Of a stretch of DNA of 64,000 nucleotides, positions 26,428 through 35,750 are shown one piece after another; position 1 is the stretch's first letter, and each line of letters begins with the position of its first letter. Below the pieces are notes generated by a model. The model was not told the DNA's origin, searched no databases, and saw only the letters and a program-made list of their open reading frames with translations. A program made the translations under genes and the position numbers. Source of the DNA: Sphingomonas pituitosa NBRC 102491 (GTDB lineage Bacteria > Pseudomonadota > Alphaproteobacteria > Sphingomonadales > Sphingomonadaceae); the NCBI RefSeq assembly GCF_001598435.1, contig NZ_BCYY01000024.1, positions 1-64,000 of the forward strand, written 5' to 3'.

Positions 26428-26880
26428 TCAGTGCAGCAAGCGGCGGCGCAGCTGCGACAGTCGGTTCTTGACCGTGCCCCCGGCAAGGTCGAGCTCTTTA
26501 GCGATCTCGCTGTGGCTATGCCCCAGCGCCACCATCTCGATCAGCCGCCAGTCGGCTTCGCTGACGGCGGCACGGATGCGGTCGAGATCCTGCCGGGCGC
26601 AAAGGCTGTCGTGCGACGAGGGCAGCTGGATCGCGTCGGCGGTCGGCAGATAGACCTCGGCAAGCGTCATCGCGCGGCGACGATGCTTGGCCACGCGATT
26701 TCCAGCGAGCACCTGGAGCGTTGCGGCAATGTCGGGGACAGGAAGAGGTGGGGTCTGTTGGACGAGGGCGATCGCGGCATCCGCGGCCTCGTCGGCAGCC
26801 CAGTAGCGATGGTTGATGTGGTGGTGATCGGCGGCACGCTGCATGCGTGCGACCAAGGCCCAATGGGGGCTTAACTTCAT
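26428..26880 (-). CDS. small HTH protein, LuxR/sigma region 4-like
   Basis: A 150-residue protein. The last about 55 residues form a helix-turn-helix of the sigma-70 region 4/LuxR kind (WRLIEMVALGHSHSEIAKEL, then AGGTVKNRLSQLRRRLL). The N-terminal part is His-rich (ADHHHINHRYW) with an unknown fold. It ends 66 bases before the DUF4238 gene and may be cotranscribed with it. It could be a regulator of the accessory genes. Confidence 0.75.
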   Translation of the reverse strand: MKLSPHWALVARMQRAADHHHINHRYWAADEAADAAIALVQQTPPLPVPDIAATLQVLAGNRVAKHRRRAMTLAEVYLPTADAIQLPSSHDSLCARQDLDRIRAAVSEADWRLIEMVALGHSHSEIAKELDLAGGTVKNRLSQLRRRLLH

Positions 26881-27055
26881 ATCGGTCGTCCTATCGTTCT
26901 GCCGGCGCTATTGCCGGACAGGGCTTCTGTTGGGGTCCGTGCCGCCTCTTCTCGCTCCGAATGCCAGGACGCTGTGCCTGGCTGCCGGAGATCATCGAGT
27001 CGTTGCGGTCGATTTCCTCACGAAACGGTTGTATATCATTAACGCAAAATTAGTT

Positions 27056-27088
27056 CCAGCGGGACCGGCGATTGGCCGGCCCCGCTGG
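27056..27088 (-). terminator. strong hairpin terminator after the GHKL gene
   Basis: Arms 27056-27069 and 27075-27088 pair over 14 positions with one mismatch around a five-base loop. In the minus-strand transcript the hairpin lies about 10 bases after the ATPase stop and is followed by AACTAATTTT. It should end the ATPase transcript. Confidence 0.7.
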
Positions 27089-27098
27089 GTGTGTTAAG

Positions 27099-28985
27099 TC
27101 AGTTTGCCTGCAGCTGGACCCGCAGGTTGTCGGACCACTGGCGGCGCAGCGTGTCGAACAGCTCGCGCCGCTCATCCCCCTCGCTGCCCGCCGTCATCTG
27201 GCCCTGGGTGCGCGCGAGGCTCATCAGCAGCAGCTGCAGCGACACTACGACCTCATTGGCCTCGCAGTCGACTGGACCCTCGCTCTCGTCGTCATGCATC
27301 CCGTCAACGCTAGCGGCGGCGACCAACTTGACCAGCGGCTGATACAGCTTGGTGTAGAAGGGATGGGCGGTGTTCAGGGTCAGGATCACTTTCCCATACT
27401 GATAGTCAGCATGATAGAAGGGCCAATATTCATCATGCTTGAACTGGGTCAGATAGGTCGAGGCTTGCACCCGTTCGAACGCCTGTTCGTCGGTCTCACC
27501 ATCGCGCTTGAGCGCCGCCGCCAGGCCGCGCAGGTTCTCGGCGAGCATCGTCTCTTCTTCCGGCGTCTGCGGAGCGGGCGCGGGCAGCTGACGCCCCTGC
27601 AGCGCATCAGTGGCGCTAGCACGGCGTTCGGCTTCGCTCGCCGGACTCGTTGGCGTATCGCTGTCGCCCGCTACGCGTGAGGCGGCGATGCTCTTTTTGA
27701 CCGCCAGGACGTCATCCCGGATGATCTGCATGATCGTGTCGTAGACGAACTTCTTTGGGCGAACGCCCTGCTTATTCATCGCGACGCCAAACGCCTCATC
27801 GAGCTCCGCCGGGAAGTCGATCTGCAGCCGCATCCACTTGGTATCGCCATGCACGCGCATATTAAGTGCAGCGATTGGTCCGGCGTGGACCTCGCGATCA
27901 GCGCGCATGAACGATACCTGGAAATCGTCATAAACGCCCATGTCGCTCTTCAGCACCTTCTTGGGCAGTTGACCCCATTCCTCGATCGGCAACCGGTAGA
28001 GACGAACCGATACCGGTGCCTTGTTGGGGCTGCCCTCGGCCAGCGGCACTTCGATCCGCGTCCAGCTCTGGACCAGCCGGCTGCGCTTCTCCTCCAGCCC
28101 CTCGACCTTGGCGTGACGCGCTGACAGCATCCAGAAGGTCGGATCGACCGCCTCGAGGCGGCGGTTGTTAACGTAGATTGCCACGCCCTTTTCGAGATGC
28201 TTGCGGTAGACCCGCGCCATCTCTTTGACCGCATGATCGACCAGCGTCTTCGCTGACTTGTAGGTCAGGCGGTCGCAATCGGGCATCATGACGATCGTGC
28301 CGTGGCTGCCGAGCCGGGCATAGACATCGTCCTCGCTCTGGGCGAGCAGGTCCTGCGTTTCGTTGGGGTTCTTCGGGTACACCATTGGTCGCGACATGAT
28401 GCGCGTAACGCTCGACGGCAGCTCCGCCAAAAACTCCGGCTCGGGAAGTTCGATCAGGTTCGAGCGGTTGTTGCTGATCTCGTTGACGTCGAGAATCATG
28501 CGATAGAAGGCGCGATCGTCCTGCCAGGAGTAGAGCTCCATCACTGGGCTCATCGACAGCGCCGCGGCCTTCATGCCGACGCCGTAGCGGCCGATGCTCG
28601 AGCGGTTCTCATAAACCATCGACCCGCCGAACGAGGTCGCGACCTGGAGCACGTGCGGCGCCATGCCGCTGCCGTTGTCGACGATCATCACGTCGACGCT
28701 CTTCTGCGCCTTGTCCTTCTGCTCGTGGAAATAGATGCGGACTTCGCTCGCATCCCACTGCAGCGAATTGTCGACATGCTCGCACACCGCCGAGATGGTG
28801 TCGTTATAGCCGACGTCACGAAGCGAATTGACCAGCGTCTGCCCAAGGAACAGCGGCACCTTGGTGCCCTCCTTCAGGATCCGCTGCAGGACGGCGCGGC
28901 CACCCTTAGGAGCCGCATTGCCCCAGCTGTGATAGGGGTCGTTGCCGATCGACGGCGTGGCGGCGGTATCAGTTTCGTTCAGCAT
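27099..28985 (-). CDS. GHKL (MORC/Hsp90-like) ATPase divergent from the dnd operon
   Basis: A 628-residue ATPase with a Bergerat fold. The N-box is CEHVDNSLQWDAS (Glu69, Asn73), the G1 box is IVDNGSGM (103-108) and the G2 box is IGRYGVGMKAAAL (131-143). The C-terminal two thirds are unfamiliar, with a linker around 450-490. I use the ATG at 28985 because GGAAGGAAG lies just before it; an upstream start at 29060 is less likely. It is divergent from dndB across a 327-base region, which suggests it belongs to the Dnd system. MORC-like ATPases are known in phage defence, but a link to phosphorothioation here is inference. Confidence 0.85.
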   Translation of the reverse strand: MLNETDTAATPSIGNDPYHSWGNAAPKGGRAVLQRILKEGTKVPLFLGQTLVNSLRDVGYNDTISAVCEHVDNSLQWDASEVRIYFHEQKDKAQKSVDVMIVDNGSGMAPHVLQVATSFGGSMVYENRSSIGRYGVGMKAAALSMSPVMELYSWQDDRAFYRMILDVNEISNNRSNLIELPEPEFLAELPSSVTRIMSRPMVYPKNPNETQDLLAQSEDDVYARLGSHGTIVMMPDCDRLTYKSAKTLVDHAVKEMARVYRKHLEKGVAIYVNNRRLEAVDPTFWMLSARHAKVEGLEEKRSRLVQSWTRIEVPLAEGSPNKAPVSVRLYRLPIEEWGQLPKKVLKSDMGVYDDFQVSFMRADREVHAGPIAALNMRVHGDTKWMRLQIDFPAELDEAFGVAMNKQGVRPKKFVYDTIMQIIRDDVLAVKKSIAASRVAGDSDTPTSPASEAERRASATDALQGRQLPAPAPQTPEEETMLAENLRGLAAALKRDGETDEQAFERVQASTYLTQFKHDEYWPFYHADYQYGKVILTLNTAHPFYTKLYQPLVKLVAAASVDGMHDDESEGPVDCEANEVVVSLQLLLMSLARTQGQMTAGSEGDERRELFDTLRRQWSDNLRVQLQAN

Positions 28986-29312
28986 TGGTCTTCCTTCCCA
29001 TGGTTGGTGACGCGCTGTTGCGTCACGGGATGAGGCGCGCTCGATGCTGGCCTCACTCATTAAGGTAGGCTAGGCGGGCAAAGGTAACGGCGATTGCGGC
29101 GGCAGGCAGGATTTTTTTGCTCTGCACATGCCGGTCATGCTGTTATGGGCGCTGCGGCCCGGAGAAGACGGAGCGCCACGTGACGGCGTCCCCTGCGTCG
29201 CGAACAGCCGCGACAACCGGGCAGCATGAAGTTAGACTCCGGTCATGGGCGCGGCAAAAAGGCTGCGCATATCCGCATGCCGGTCGGTCGGCGTGTAGAG
29301 GGTCGAAGGGAT
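28986..29312. promoter_or_regulatory. divergent promoter region of ATPase gene and dndB
   Basis: These 327 bases separate the minus-strand ATPase gene from the plus-strand dnd operon and hold no gene. The ribosome binding sites are clear on both sides: GGAAGGAAG for the ATPase and GAAGGG for dndB. I see no strong palindrome here, unlike in the dndA-TIR region. Confidence 0.6.
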
Positions 29313-30374
29313 ATGAACTGCTATCGATTTTCGGCTATTCGAGGCGTACAAGCGGGCCGCGCCTATTTCGTCATTATGGTGCCGTTCAGCACGGTGCAGC
29401 CGCTGTTTCGCTTCGACGACGCCGATTTGCCGCCCGAACTCACAGCACAACGCGAGTTGACCCGGTCACGCATTCCGGCCATCGCCCGTTACATCGTCGA
29501 TAATGCCGAGACCTATGTGCTCTCCGCCCTGTCGGCCTCGATCGACGGCAATTTCAGGTTCCATGCGGTTGGAGCAGGTGATGGCGAGCGCAATGTCGGC
29601 ACGCTTGAGGTCGATCTGGCCGCAACGCTGGTCATCAACGATGGTCAGCACCGCCGCGCGGCGATTGTCGAGGCACTGCGCGAGCGGCCGTATCTCGCCC
29701 ATGAGACGATCGCTGTGACGCTATTCCCCGATCGGGGCCTCGGTCACGCGCAGCAGATGTTCGTCGATCTGAACCAACATGGCGTGAAGCCGTCGCGCTC
29801 GCTGCGCATCTTTTACGACGCACGTGATGGCGAAGCCCAGGTGACCAAGGCGGTGATCGATGCGGTGCCGCTATTCCACCATCTAACCGATCTAACCCAT
29901 GTCACGCCCAAGGCGGGATCGCGCAAGCTGTTCGGCCTCTCCAGCGTGCATGTCGCGGTCAAGACGCTGATCGCCGACGCCGGCCTCAGCGGCGATGCCG
30001 CGGTCGATGCCGCGGTCGAATACTGGTCGGCGGTCTGCGACAATATGCCCGACTGGCAGGCGGCGGCGCGGCTCGACATCCTGCCCGCGGAACTGCGCCG
30101 TGAAACCGTCCATGCGCACGGTCTGGCGCTGGAAGCGCTGGCAATCGTTGGCGCGCGATTGTTCGATGCCTATCCCGATGCCTGGCGCGCGCGGCTGGCC
30201 GGGCTGCAGCGGCTCGACTGGTCGCGGGCCAACACCGGCTTGTGGGAAGGGCGGGCGATGGTCGGCGGCAAGGTCAATCGCTCGCGCACCAGCGTTTTAC
30301 TCACAGCTGAACTCATCTGGACCTGGATCGAGGCGCAATCCGGTGGCGCGGTCGCACAACCCGTCCTACAGTGA
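29313..30374 (+). CDS. dndB: DndB, regulator of DNA phosphorothioation
   Basis: A 353-residue DndB protein with the defining DGQHR motif at residues 110-114 (LVINDGQHRRAAIVEAL). It starts MNCYRFSAIRGVQAGRAYF after a GAAGGG ribosome binding site, so I reject a longer frame from 29226. The C-terminal part includes FVDLNQHGVKPSRSLRIFYD. DndB binds upstream of dnd genes and limits the modification in characterised systems. It is the first gene of the dnd operon; dndC follows after 45 bases. Confidence 0.95.
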   Translation: MNCYRFSAIRGVQAGRAYFVIMVPFSTVQPLFRFDDADLPPELTAQRELTRSRIPAIARYIVDNAETYVLSALSASIDGNFRFHAVGAGDGERNVGTLEVDLAATLVINDGQHRRAAIVEALRERPYLAHETIAVTLFPDRGLGHAQQMFVDLNQHGVKPSRSLRIFYDARDGEAQVTKAVIDAVPLFHHLTDLTHVTPKAGSRKLFGLSSVHVAVKTLIADAGLSGDAAVDAAVEYWSAVCDNMPDWQAAARLDILPAELRRETVHAHGLALEALAIVGARLFDAYPDAWRARLAGLQRLDWSRANTGLWEGRAMVGGKVNRSRTSVLLTAELIWTWIEAQSGGAVAQPVLQ

Positions 30375-30419
30375 GGCAGGGGGTCGCAAGACCGGCATTT
30401 TTACGTTGATTCGAGTATT

Positions 30420-31904
30420 ATGGCAGCACGGGAACCGGGGGTTTTACAGGCCCTTCACGACGATATTCGCGAGATTTACCAGGCCGACTCGCGGCCCTGG
30501 GTGGTGGGCTATTCGGGCGGCAAGGACTCGACCACCGCGCTGCAGCTGATCTGGACCGCGATCGCCAAGCTGCCGGCTGAGAAGCGGGTCAAACCGATCT
30601 ACGTGATCAGCTCCGACACGCTCGTCGAAACGCCGGTCGTGTCGCGCTATATCGACGTTACGCTCGAAAAAATCGCTGCCGCCGCGACCGAGCAGAATAT
30701 GCCCGTCATCACTCACAAAGTCGTGCCCGAAGTCGACAAGAGCTTCTGGGTGAACATGATCGGGCGCGGCTATCCCGCGCCGTCGCGCCGCTTCCGCTGG
30801 TGCACTGAGCGGCTAAAGATCGAGCCGGCCAATGAGTTCATCAAGAGCCGCGTCGCCGAGTTCGGCGAGGTGATCATGGTGCTGGGCGTGCGGTCGCAGG
30901 AATCGGCGACCCGCTCACAGGTCATGTCGCTCCACCGGATCGAGGGCAGCAAGCTCTCGCGGCATTCCTCTCTTCTCAACGCGTTTGTCTACGCACCGAT
31001 CGCCGATTTCTCGACCGACGATGTCTGGACCTATCTGCTGCAGAATGCCTCGCCATGGGGCAGCGACAATCGCGACCTCGTCGCGATGTACCGCAACGCC
31101 GCGTCGGGCGAATGCCCGCTGGTGGTCGACACCACCACGCCGTCATGCGGAAATTCGCGCTTCGGCTGCTGGGTCTGTACGGTCGTGGAGCGCGACAAGG
31201 CAATGGAGGCGATGATTGACAGCGGTGAAGAATGGCTGACGCCGCTGCTCGAATTCCGCGACAAGCTGTCCGAAACGCAAAAGCCCGAACTGAAGACGCG
31301 CTATCGCGACTTTCGGCGCCGGACTGGCAAGGTGCAGTTCATTGGTGACACCGACCGGGTGATGCCGGGGCCGTACACCATGGATTTCTGTCGCGAGTTG
31401 CTGCGCGGCCTGCTCGAAACGCAAAAAGAAGTCGCCGCTGACGCGCCCTTGGGCGAAGCGCCGATCCTGATCCACGAAGCCGAGCTGCACGAGATCCGAC
31501 GGTTGTGGCGGACCGAGCGCGGCGACTGGCCGGATAGCGTGCCGCGCATCGTGCGCGAAGTGATGGGTCGCGACTATGACTGGGTCGCCGAGGACACCGT
31601 CGCCTTCACCCAGGACGACAATGAACTGCTCGACACGATCTGTGCCGAAAATGACGTGCCGACAGAGCTGGTGGTGAAATTGCTCGATGTCGAGCGCGCC
31701 TCGCACGGACTGAAGCGGCGTCATGCCGTTCACACCCGGATCGAGGACGCGTTCCGCCTCGAATGGCGCGATCTCGAAACCCTTGTTGCCGAACGCCGAG
31801 AGCAACTTGGCGTGTCGGGCGACGATGTCGTTGCGATCGACGACGAAGAAGAGAGCGACGATCTTTTTGCCGCACCGCCCGCGCACGAGGACGACGCAGC
31901 ATGA
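30420..31904 (+). CDS. dndC: DndC, PP-loop ATPase with iron-sulfur cysteines
   Basis: A 494-residue DndC related to PAPS reductases. The PP-loop SGGKDS lies at residues 32-37. Cysteines at 128 (RWCTERLK), 243, 250 and 253 (SCGNSRFGCWVC) match the cluster-binding set of DndC. It activates and transfers sulfur from DndA for phosphorothioation of the DNA backbone. The length and all key residues look intact. Its stop overlaps the dndD start by 4 bases (ATGA). Confidence 0.96.
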   Translation: MAAREPGVLQALHDDIREIYQADSRPWVVGYSGGKDSTTALQLIWTAIAKLPAEKRVKPIYVISSDTLVETPVVSRYIDVTLEKIAAAATEQNMPVITHKVVPEVDKSFWVNMIGRGYPAPSRRFRWCTERLKIEPANEFIKSRVAEFGEVIMVLGVRSQESATRSQVMSLHRIEGSKLSRHSSLLNAFVYAPIADFSTDDVWTYLLQNASPWGSDNRDLVAMYRNAASGECPLVVDTTTPSCGNSRFGCWVCTVVERDKAMEAMIDSGEEWLTPLLEFRDKLSETQKPELKTRYRDFRRRTGKVQFIGDTDRVMPGPYTMDFCRELLRGLLETQKEVAADAPLGEAPILIHEAELHEIRRLWRTERGDWPDSVPRIVREVMGRDYDWVAEDTVAFTQDDNELLDTICAENDVPTELVVKLLDVERASHGLKRRHAVHTRIEDAFRLEWRDLETLVAERREQLGVSGDDVVAIDDEEESDDLFAAPPAHEDDAA

Positions 31905-33889
31905 TCCTGCGCGCGATCCATCTCGAGAATTTCGGGCTCTACGCCGGGCGTCAGACGCTCGACCTCAGCCCGCGCGGCAAGCCGGTCGTGCTGGTCGGCG
32001 GCCGCAACGGTGCTGGCAAGACGACATTGCTCGAGGCCGTGCGTCTCGCGCTTTACGGTCGCCGCGCGCTCGGCATGCGCATCGCGCAATCGGAATATGA
32101 GACGCATCTGCGGCGGCGCGTCCATGCTGGTAGCGGTTCTGACCAGGCCAGCGTAGCGTCGGTCGGGCTCGATTTCGACTATACCGAAGGCGGCATCGTT
32201 CACCGTTACCGCGTCGTTCGCCGCTGGACAATCAAGGCCAGCAAGGCAACCGAGACGCTGGTGCTCGAAAAGGACGGTGCTCCGGTCACCTCGGTGCCGC
32301 GTGAGGAATGGGCGAACTTCCTCCAGGAGCTGATCCCGCCAGGCGTGTCGCAGCTGTTCTTCTTCGACGGCGAGAAGATCGCCGAGATCGCGCACGATGG
32401 CCCGGACGAAGGTCTCGCCGAAGCTGTCCGCGGGTTGCTCGGGATCGAGCTGGTCTCGCGGTTGCGCACCGATCTTGGACTCTACCTCGCGCGCCACAGC
32501 AAGGCCGATGATCGCAAGTCGGCCGAGGCCTATGAGCAATGTGTGCGGGACATCGCGCAAGTCGACACCGACACCGCGCGGATGATCGAGGAGATAGCCG
32601 AACTTCGCTCGGCGCGCGACGGGCTTGCCCGCACCGCCTATAATGTTCGCCAGCGGTTCGTGGCCGAAGGCGGCGATGCCGCCAATCAGCGCGCGACGCT
32701 GGAGGCGGCGCACACGGAGGTCACCGCGCAGATCGCGCGCCGCGAGAATGAGCTCAAGGATCTCGCCGGCGGTCTGATGCCTTTCGCAATGGCGCCGAAG
32801 TTGGTGGCGCGATTTGCTGAAACGCTCAGTCAGGCAGGCGACCCCGGCGTCGAGAATGCGCTGGCGTTGCTCCGCAGCCGGCTGCTCGAATGGCGTGCGG
32901 GTGGCGAGCCGGTGCGCAAGGCGAATTGGAAAGACGGGCACTGGACCGACCTCGAGCAATTTCTGGCATCCGATGCCGGGGTGCCGGGCAATGCCGCTGT
33001 TGCCTGGCTCGAACTTGGTGAACGCCGCAGCCTGCTTGGGCGACTGGAAGAAATCCGTGACAGGGTCGGGCCGCGCGCGCGGCTCCTGGTTGCCGATCTC
33101 GACGCGCATACCAACCGCCTGCGCGAACTCGATGCCGAGCTGGTGCGCGCATCAGGCCATGCCGCAGGCGTGGTGCTCGATGAATTGGTCGAGGCCGAAC
33201 AGCAATTGGGAGCGGCCGAAGCGCAATTGAAGGCGCGAAGCGAAGAGCTGAAGGTACTCGAATTCCGCAAGACCGCGCTGATACGCGACAAGCGGCGGCT
33301 CGAGCAGGTCCAGCAGGAAAGCCGCGATGCCGCTGGCCGCACCAGCTTGGCGCAGCGTGTCGGCACTGTGCTACAACGCTATGAGGACGATCTGCTCGAC
33401 CTCAAGATCGCGCAGCTCAAGACAGCGTTCGTCAAGCGCTTCAACCATCTCGCCCGCAAGGACGATTTCGTCGCCGACGTCCGGATCGACCGCGCTACAC
33501 TCGATGCCGTGCTGATCGACTCGCATGGCCGCGAACTGCCCAAGTCGAGCCTGTCGGCAGGTGAAAAGCAGGTCTATGCGATCGCGATGCTCTGGGCGCT
33601 GGCGCATACCAGCGGCCGGCAGTTGCCGATGATTGTCGACACCCCGCTGGCCCGCCTCGATACGGAACACCGTGCCGCGCTGGTCGAGCGCTATTTCCCC
33701 GAGGCGAGCCATCAGGTGATTGTGCTGTCGACCGATACCGAGATCGACGATGCGCTGCTCGCCAAGCTGGGGCCGAAGGTCTCGCACAGCTTCCGGCTCG
33801 ATTATGATCACAAGGCGCGGGCAACCCGTGTGCTGTCGGGCTATTTCGGCGACGAGGAGGGGCAGGACGATGCGCTTCAACAAGCTTAA
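31901..33889 (+). CDS. dndD: DndD, SMC/RecN-like ATPase
   Basis: A 662-residue SMC-like ATPase. The Walker A motif GGRNGAGKTT is at residues 33-42, coiled-coil arms run through the middle, the ABC signature LSAGEKQVYAIAML is near residue 551, and Walker B MIVDTPLARLD is near 578. The Q-loop region includes SQLFFFDGEKIAEI. It provides ATP hydrolysis and possibly DNA nicking for sulfur insertion. The start at 31901 overlaps dndC. It overlaps dndE by 20 bases. Confidence 0.96.
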   Translation: MILRAIHLENFGLYAGRQTLDLSPRGKPVVLVGGRNGAGKTTLLEAVRLALYGRRALGMRIAQSEYETHLRRRVHAGSGSDQASVASVGLDFDYTEGGIVHRYRVVRRWTIKASKATETLVLEKDGAPVTSVPREEWANFLQELIPPGVSQLFFFDGEKIAEIAHDGPDEGLAEAVRGLLGIELVSRLRTDLGLYLARHSKADDRKSAEAYEQCVRDIAQVDTDTARMIEEIAELRSARDGLARTAYNVRQRFVAEGGDAANQRATLEAAHTEVTAQIARRENELKDLAGGLMPFAMAPKLVARFAETLSQAGDPGVENALALLRSRLLEWRAGGEPVRKANWKDGHWTDLEQFLASDAGVPGNAAVAWLELGERRSLLGRLEEIRDRVGPRARLLVADLDAHTNRLRELDAELVRASGHAAGVVLDELVEAEQQLGAAEAQLKARSEELKVLEFRKTALIRDKRRLEQVQQESRDAAGRTSLAQRVGTVLQRYEDDLLDLKIAQLKTAFVKRFNHLARKDDFVADVRIDRATLDAVLIDSHGRELPKSSLSAGEKQVYAIAMLWALAHTSGRQLPMIVDTPLARLDTEHRAALVERYFPEASHQVIVLSTDTEIDDALLAKLGPKVSHSFRLDYDHKARATRVLSGYFGDEEGQDDALQQA

Positions 33890-34247
33890 AATCTCGGCCG
33901 ATGCGACTAGCCGCCTGCGTTCGCTCCGGCAGCGCACCGGGCTCACTCCGAACTTGCTCTGCCGCGCGGCGATCATGCTGTCGCTCGAAGAAGGGCCGGT
34001 CGGCGGCGGCACCACGCCCGACGAAGAGGGACAGGAGTTCAATGCCTATACGCTGACCGGCGATTACAATGGTCTGATCGGTGCATTGCTACGCTTCGTC
34101 GAAGAGACTGAACCAGACCTCGCCGTCCCACTCACCAATGATCAGTTGGTGGGTCGCCTGCGATTCCATATCCACCGCGGCGTCGCAACGCTTGCCGTGC
34201 GTGCCAAGTCGCCGGCTGATGTCGCGCGCCTCGCGATGGCAACATGA
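33870..34247 (+). CDS. dndE: DndE, DNA-binding subunit of phosphorothioation
   Basis: A 125-residue DndE. It begins MRFNKLKISADATSRLRSLR and contains RTGLTPNLLCRAAIMLSLEE, the helix-turn-helix-like region of the family. DndE tetramers bind nicked DNA. Its start lies inside the last codons of dndD and its stop overlaps dndA by 4 bases, so all modification genes are tightly coupled. Confidence 0.95.
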   Translation: MRFNKLKISADATSRLRSLRQRTGLTPNLLCRAAIMLSLEEGPVGGGTTPDEEGQEFNAYTLTGDYNGLIGALLRFVEETEPDLAVPLTNDQLVGRLRFHIHRGVATLAVRAKSPADVARLAMAT

Positions 34248-35407
34248 GCGATACCGCACCGCTCTATCTCGATAACAATGCGACCACCCGCACCGACCCG
34301 CGCGTCGTTGAGGTGATGCTGCCCTATTTCACCGAGGATTTCGGTAATCCGTCGAGCGTTGAACATCGGCATGGCAACCGTGCCCAGAGGGCAGTGAAAC
34401 AGGCGCGCGAGCAACTCGCTGCCGTGATCGGCGCACGCGAAGGCGAGATCCTGTTCACAGGTAGCTGCACCGAAGCCAATAACATCGCGATCCTGGGGGC
34501 GGCACGGGCGCAGCCGGATAAAAGGCATCTGATCACCAGTGCCATCGAACATCCGTCGGTGCTTGAGCCAATGCGATCGCTCGAACGCGAGGGATGGGCA
34601 CTGACCGTGCTGCCGGTGGATGCCGAGGGCCGGGTGTCGCCCGATGTCGTCCAAGCCGCGCTGCGCCCGGACACGGTGCTGGTGTCAGTCATGGCCGCCA
34701 ATAACGAGGTCGGGACGATCCAGCCATTCGCCGCGATTGGAGCGCTCTGCGAAGCCGCCGGCATCCTGTACCATTGCGATCTTGCCCAATTGCTCGCGCA
34801 TCACCGCGTCGATGTGATCCGTGATCATATCCACCTCGCCAGCATGTCGGGCCACAAGGCCTATGGCCCAAAGGGGATCGGCGCGCTCTATGTTCGCTCG
34901 CGAGCGCCGCGCGTACGCATCGCGCCGATCAGCTACGGCGGCGGTCAGGAAAAGGCGTTGCGCCCCGGAACGCTCAACGTGCCGCTGATCGTCGGCATGG
35001 GCGAAGCGGTCGCGCTCGCCGGGCGTGGCCAGGACAAGGAACGGGCGCGGCTCGCGGCAATGGCTCAGCGGTTCCGCGCTTTGGTCGTGGCCGAACTCGA
35101 CGGCGTGATGTTCAACGGACCGTCCGAGCAGCGCCTGCCCGGCAATATCTCGCTGTCGATCGATGGTGTCGAGCCGCTCGCGCTAATGCACCGCCTCAAT
35201 GGTATCGCCAGCTTCTCGGCATCGAGCGCCTGTTCGACCGAGAAGGTCGAAACGAGCCCCGTGCTGTTGGCTATGTTCGGCGACACGCCGCGCGCCCGTC
35301 AGGCGTTTCGCGTGTCACCAGGCCGGTTCACCACGGCGGATGAGCTAATGCAGTTCGCCGAGGCCCTGGTGCGCGAGGTCCGCGATATCCGGCGCTTCGC
35401 CGCCTGA
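34244..35407 (+). CDS. dndA: DndA, cysteine desulfurase
   Basis: A 387-residue IscS/NifS-like desulfurase. The PLP-binding Lys is at 205 (SMSGHKAYGPKGIGALYV) and the catalytic Cys at 330 (SASSACSTEKVE). The cofactor pocket NNATT and the region VSVMAANNEVGTIQPF are present. It supplies sulfur to DndC. It is the last gene of the five-gene dnd operon. In many Dnd islands the chromosomal IscS does this job, so an own copy makes the module self-sufficient. Confidence 0.95.
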   Translation: MSDTAPLYLDNNATTRTDPRVVEVMLPYFTEDFGNPSSVEHRHGNRAQRAVKQAREQLAAVIGAREGEILFTGSCTEANNIAILGAARAQPDKRHLITSAIEHPSVLEPMRSLEREGWALTVLPVDAEGRVSPDVVQAALRPDTVLVSVMAANNEVGTIQPFAAIGALCEAAGILYHCDLAQLLAHHRVDVIRDHIHLASMSGHKAYGPKGIGALYVRSRAPRVRIAPISYGGGQEKALRPGTLNVPLIVGMGEAVALAGRGQDKERARLAAMAQRFRALVVAELDGVMFNGPSEQRLPGNISLSIDGVEPLALMHRLNGIASFSASSACSTEKVETSPVLLAMFGDTPRARQAFRVSPGRFTTADELMQFAEALVREVRDIRRFAA

Positions 35408-35417
35408 GCGCTGATCA

Positions 35418-35633
35418 TCAATCGCCGAGATATTGACGGATGAAACGCTCGATGATCCCGAACTGGCGTTCTTCCTGATCGAGCCAGTGATGCGCGCGCT
35501 GTTCGGCCAGCTTGCCGCGTTCACTAGTGGGACTGGCGAGATAGGCGCGGTAGCGGCCGAACCCTTTTTCATTTGCGGTGCGGGCACGCATCAGCGCCTT
35601 CAAGGCTTGGCGGGCAGTGACGATCTTCGACAT
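35418..35633 (-). CDS. small basic protein convergent to dndA
   Basis: A 71-residue helical protein (SKIVTARQALKALMRARTAN, LAEQRAHHWLDQEERQFGII). The family is not recognised. It ends 10 bases from the dndA stop and is divergent from the 50-residue repressor gene at 35751. Its upstream region carries the array of palindromic operators, so it is likely controlled by that repressor. Confidence 0.65.
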   Translation of the reverse strand: MSKIVTARQALKALMRARTANEKGFGRYRAYLASPTSERGKLAEQRAHHWLDQEERQFGIIERFIRQYLGD

Positions 35634-35644
35634 GGCAGCCTCCG

Positions 35645-35740
35645 TAAGCGATATCGTTTATAGATAAGCGATATCGCTTATACTGTCAATAACCGATATC
35701 GCTTAGGGATCACGCTCGACGCTGTAGGCGATATCGGTTA
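35645..35740. promoter_or_regulatory. array of four 16-bp palindromic operators
   Basis: Four copies of a near-palindrome TAAGCGATATCGCTTA occur at 35645-35660, 35665-35680 (perfect), 35690-35705 and 35725-35740. The shared centre is CGATATCG. Spacings between centres are 20, 25 and 35 bases. The array fills the divergent gap between the 71-residue gene (start 35633) and the ribbon-helix-helix gene (start 35751), with the last copy only 10 bases before that ATG. This is what an autoregulatory repressor site looks like. Confidence 0.85.
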
Positions 35741-35750
35741 GCGCTGTGCC

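Noticed and set aside
35645..35740. Short repeats that could suggest a CRISPR array
   Set aside because: There are only four 16-bp palindromes with unequal 4-19 bp gaps and no cas genes. They fit repressor operators.
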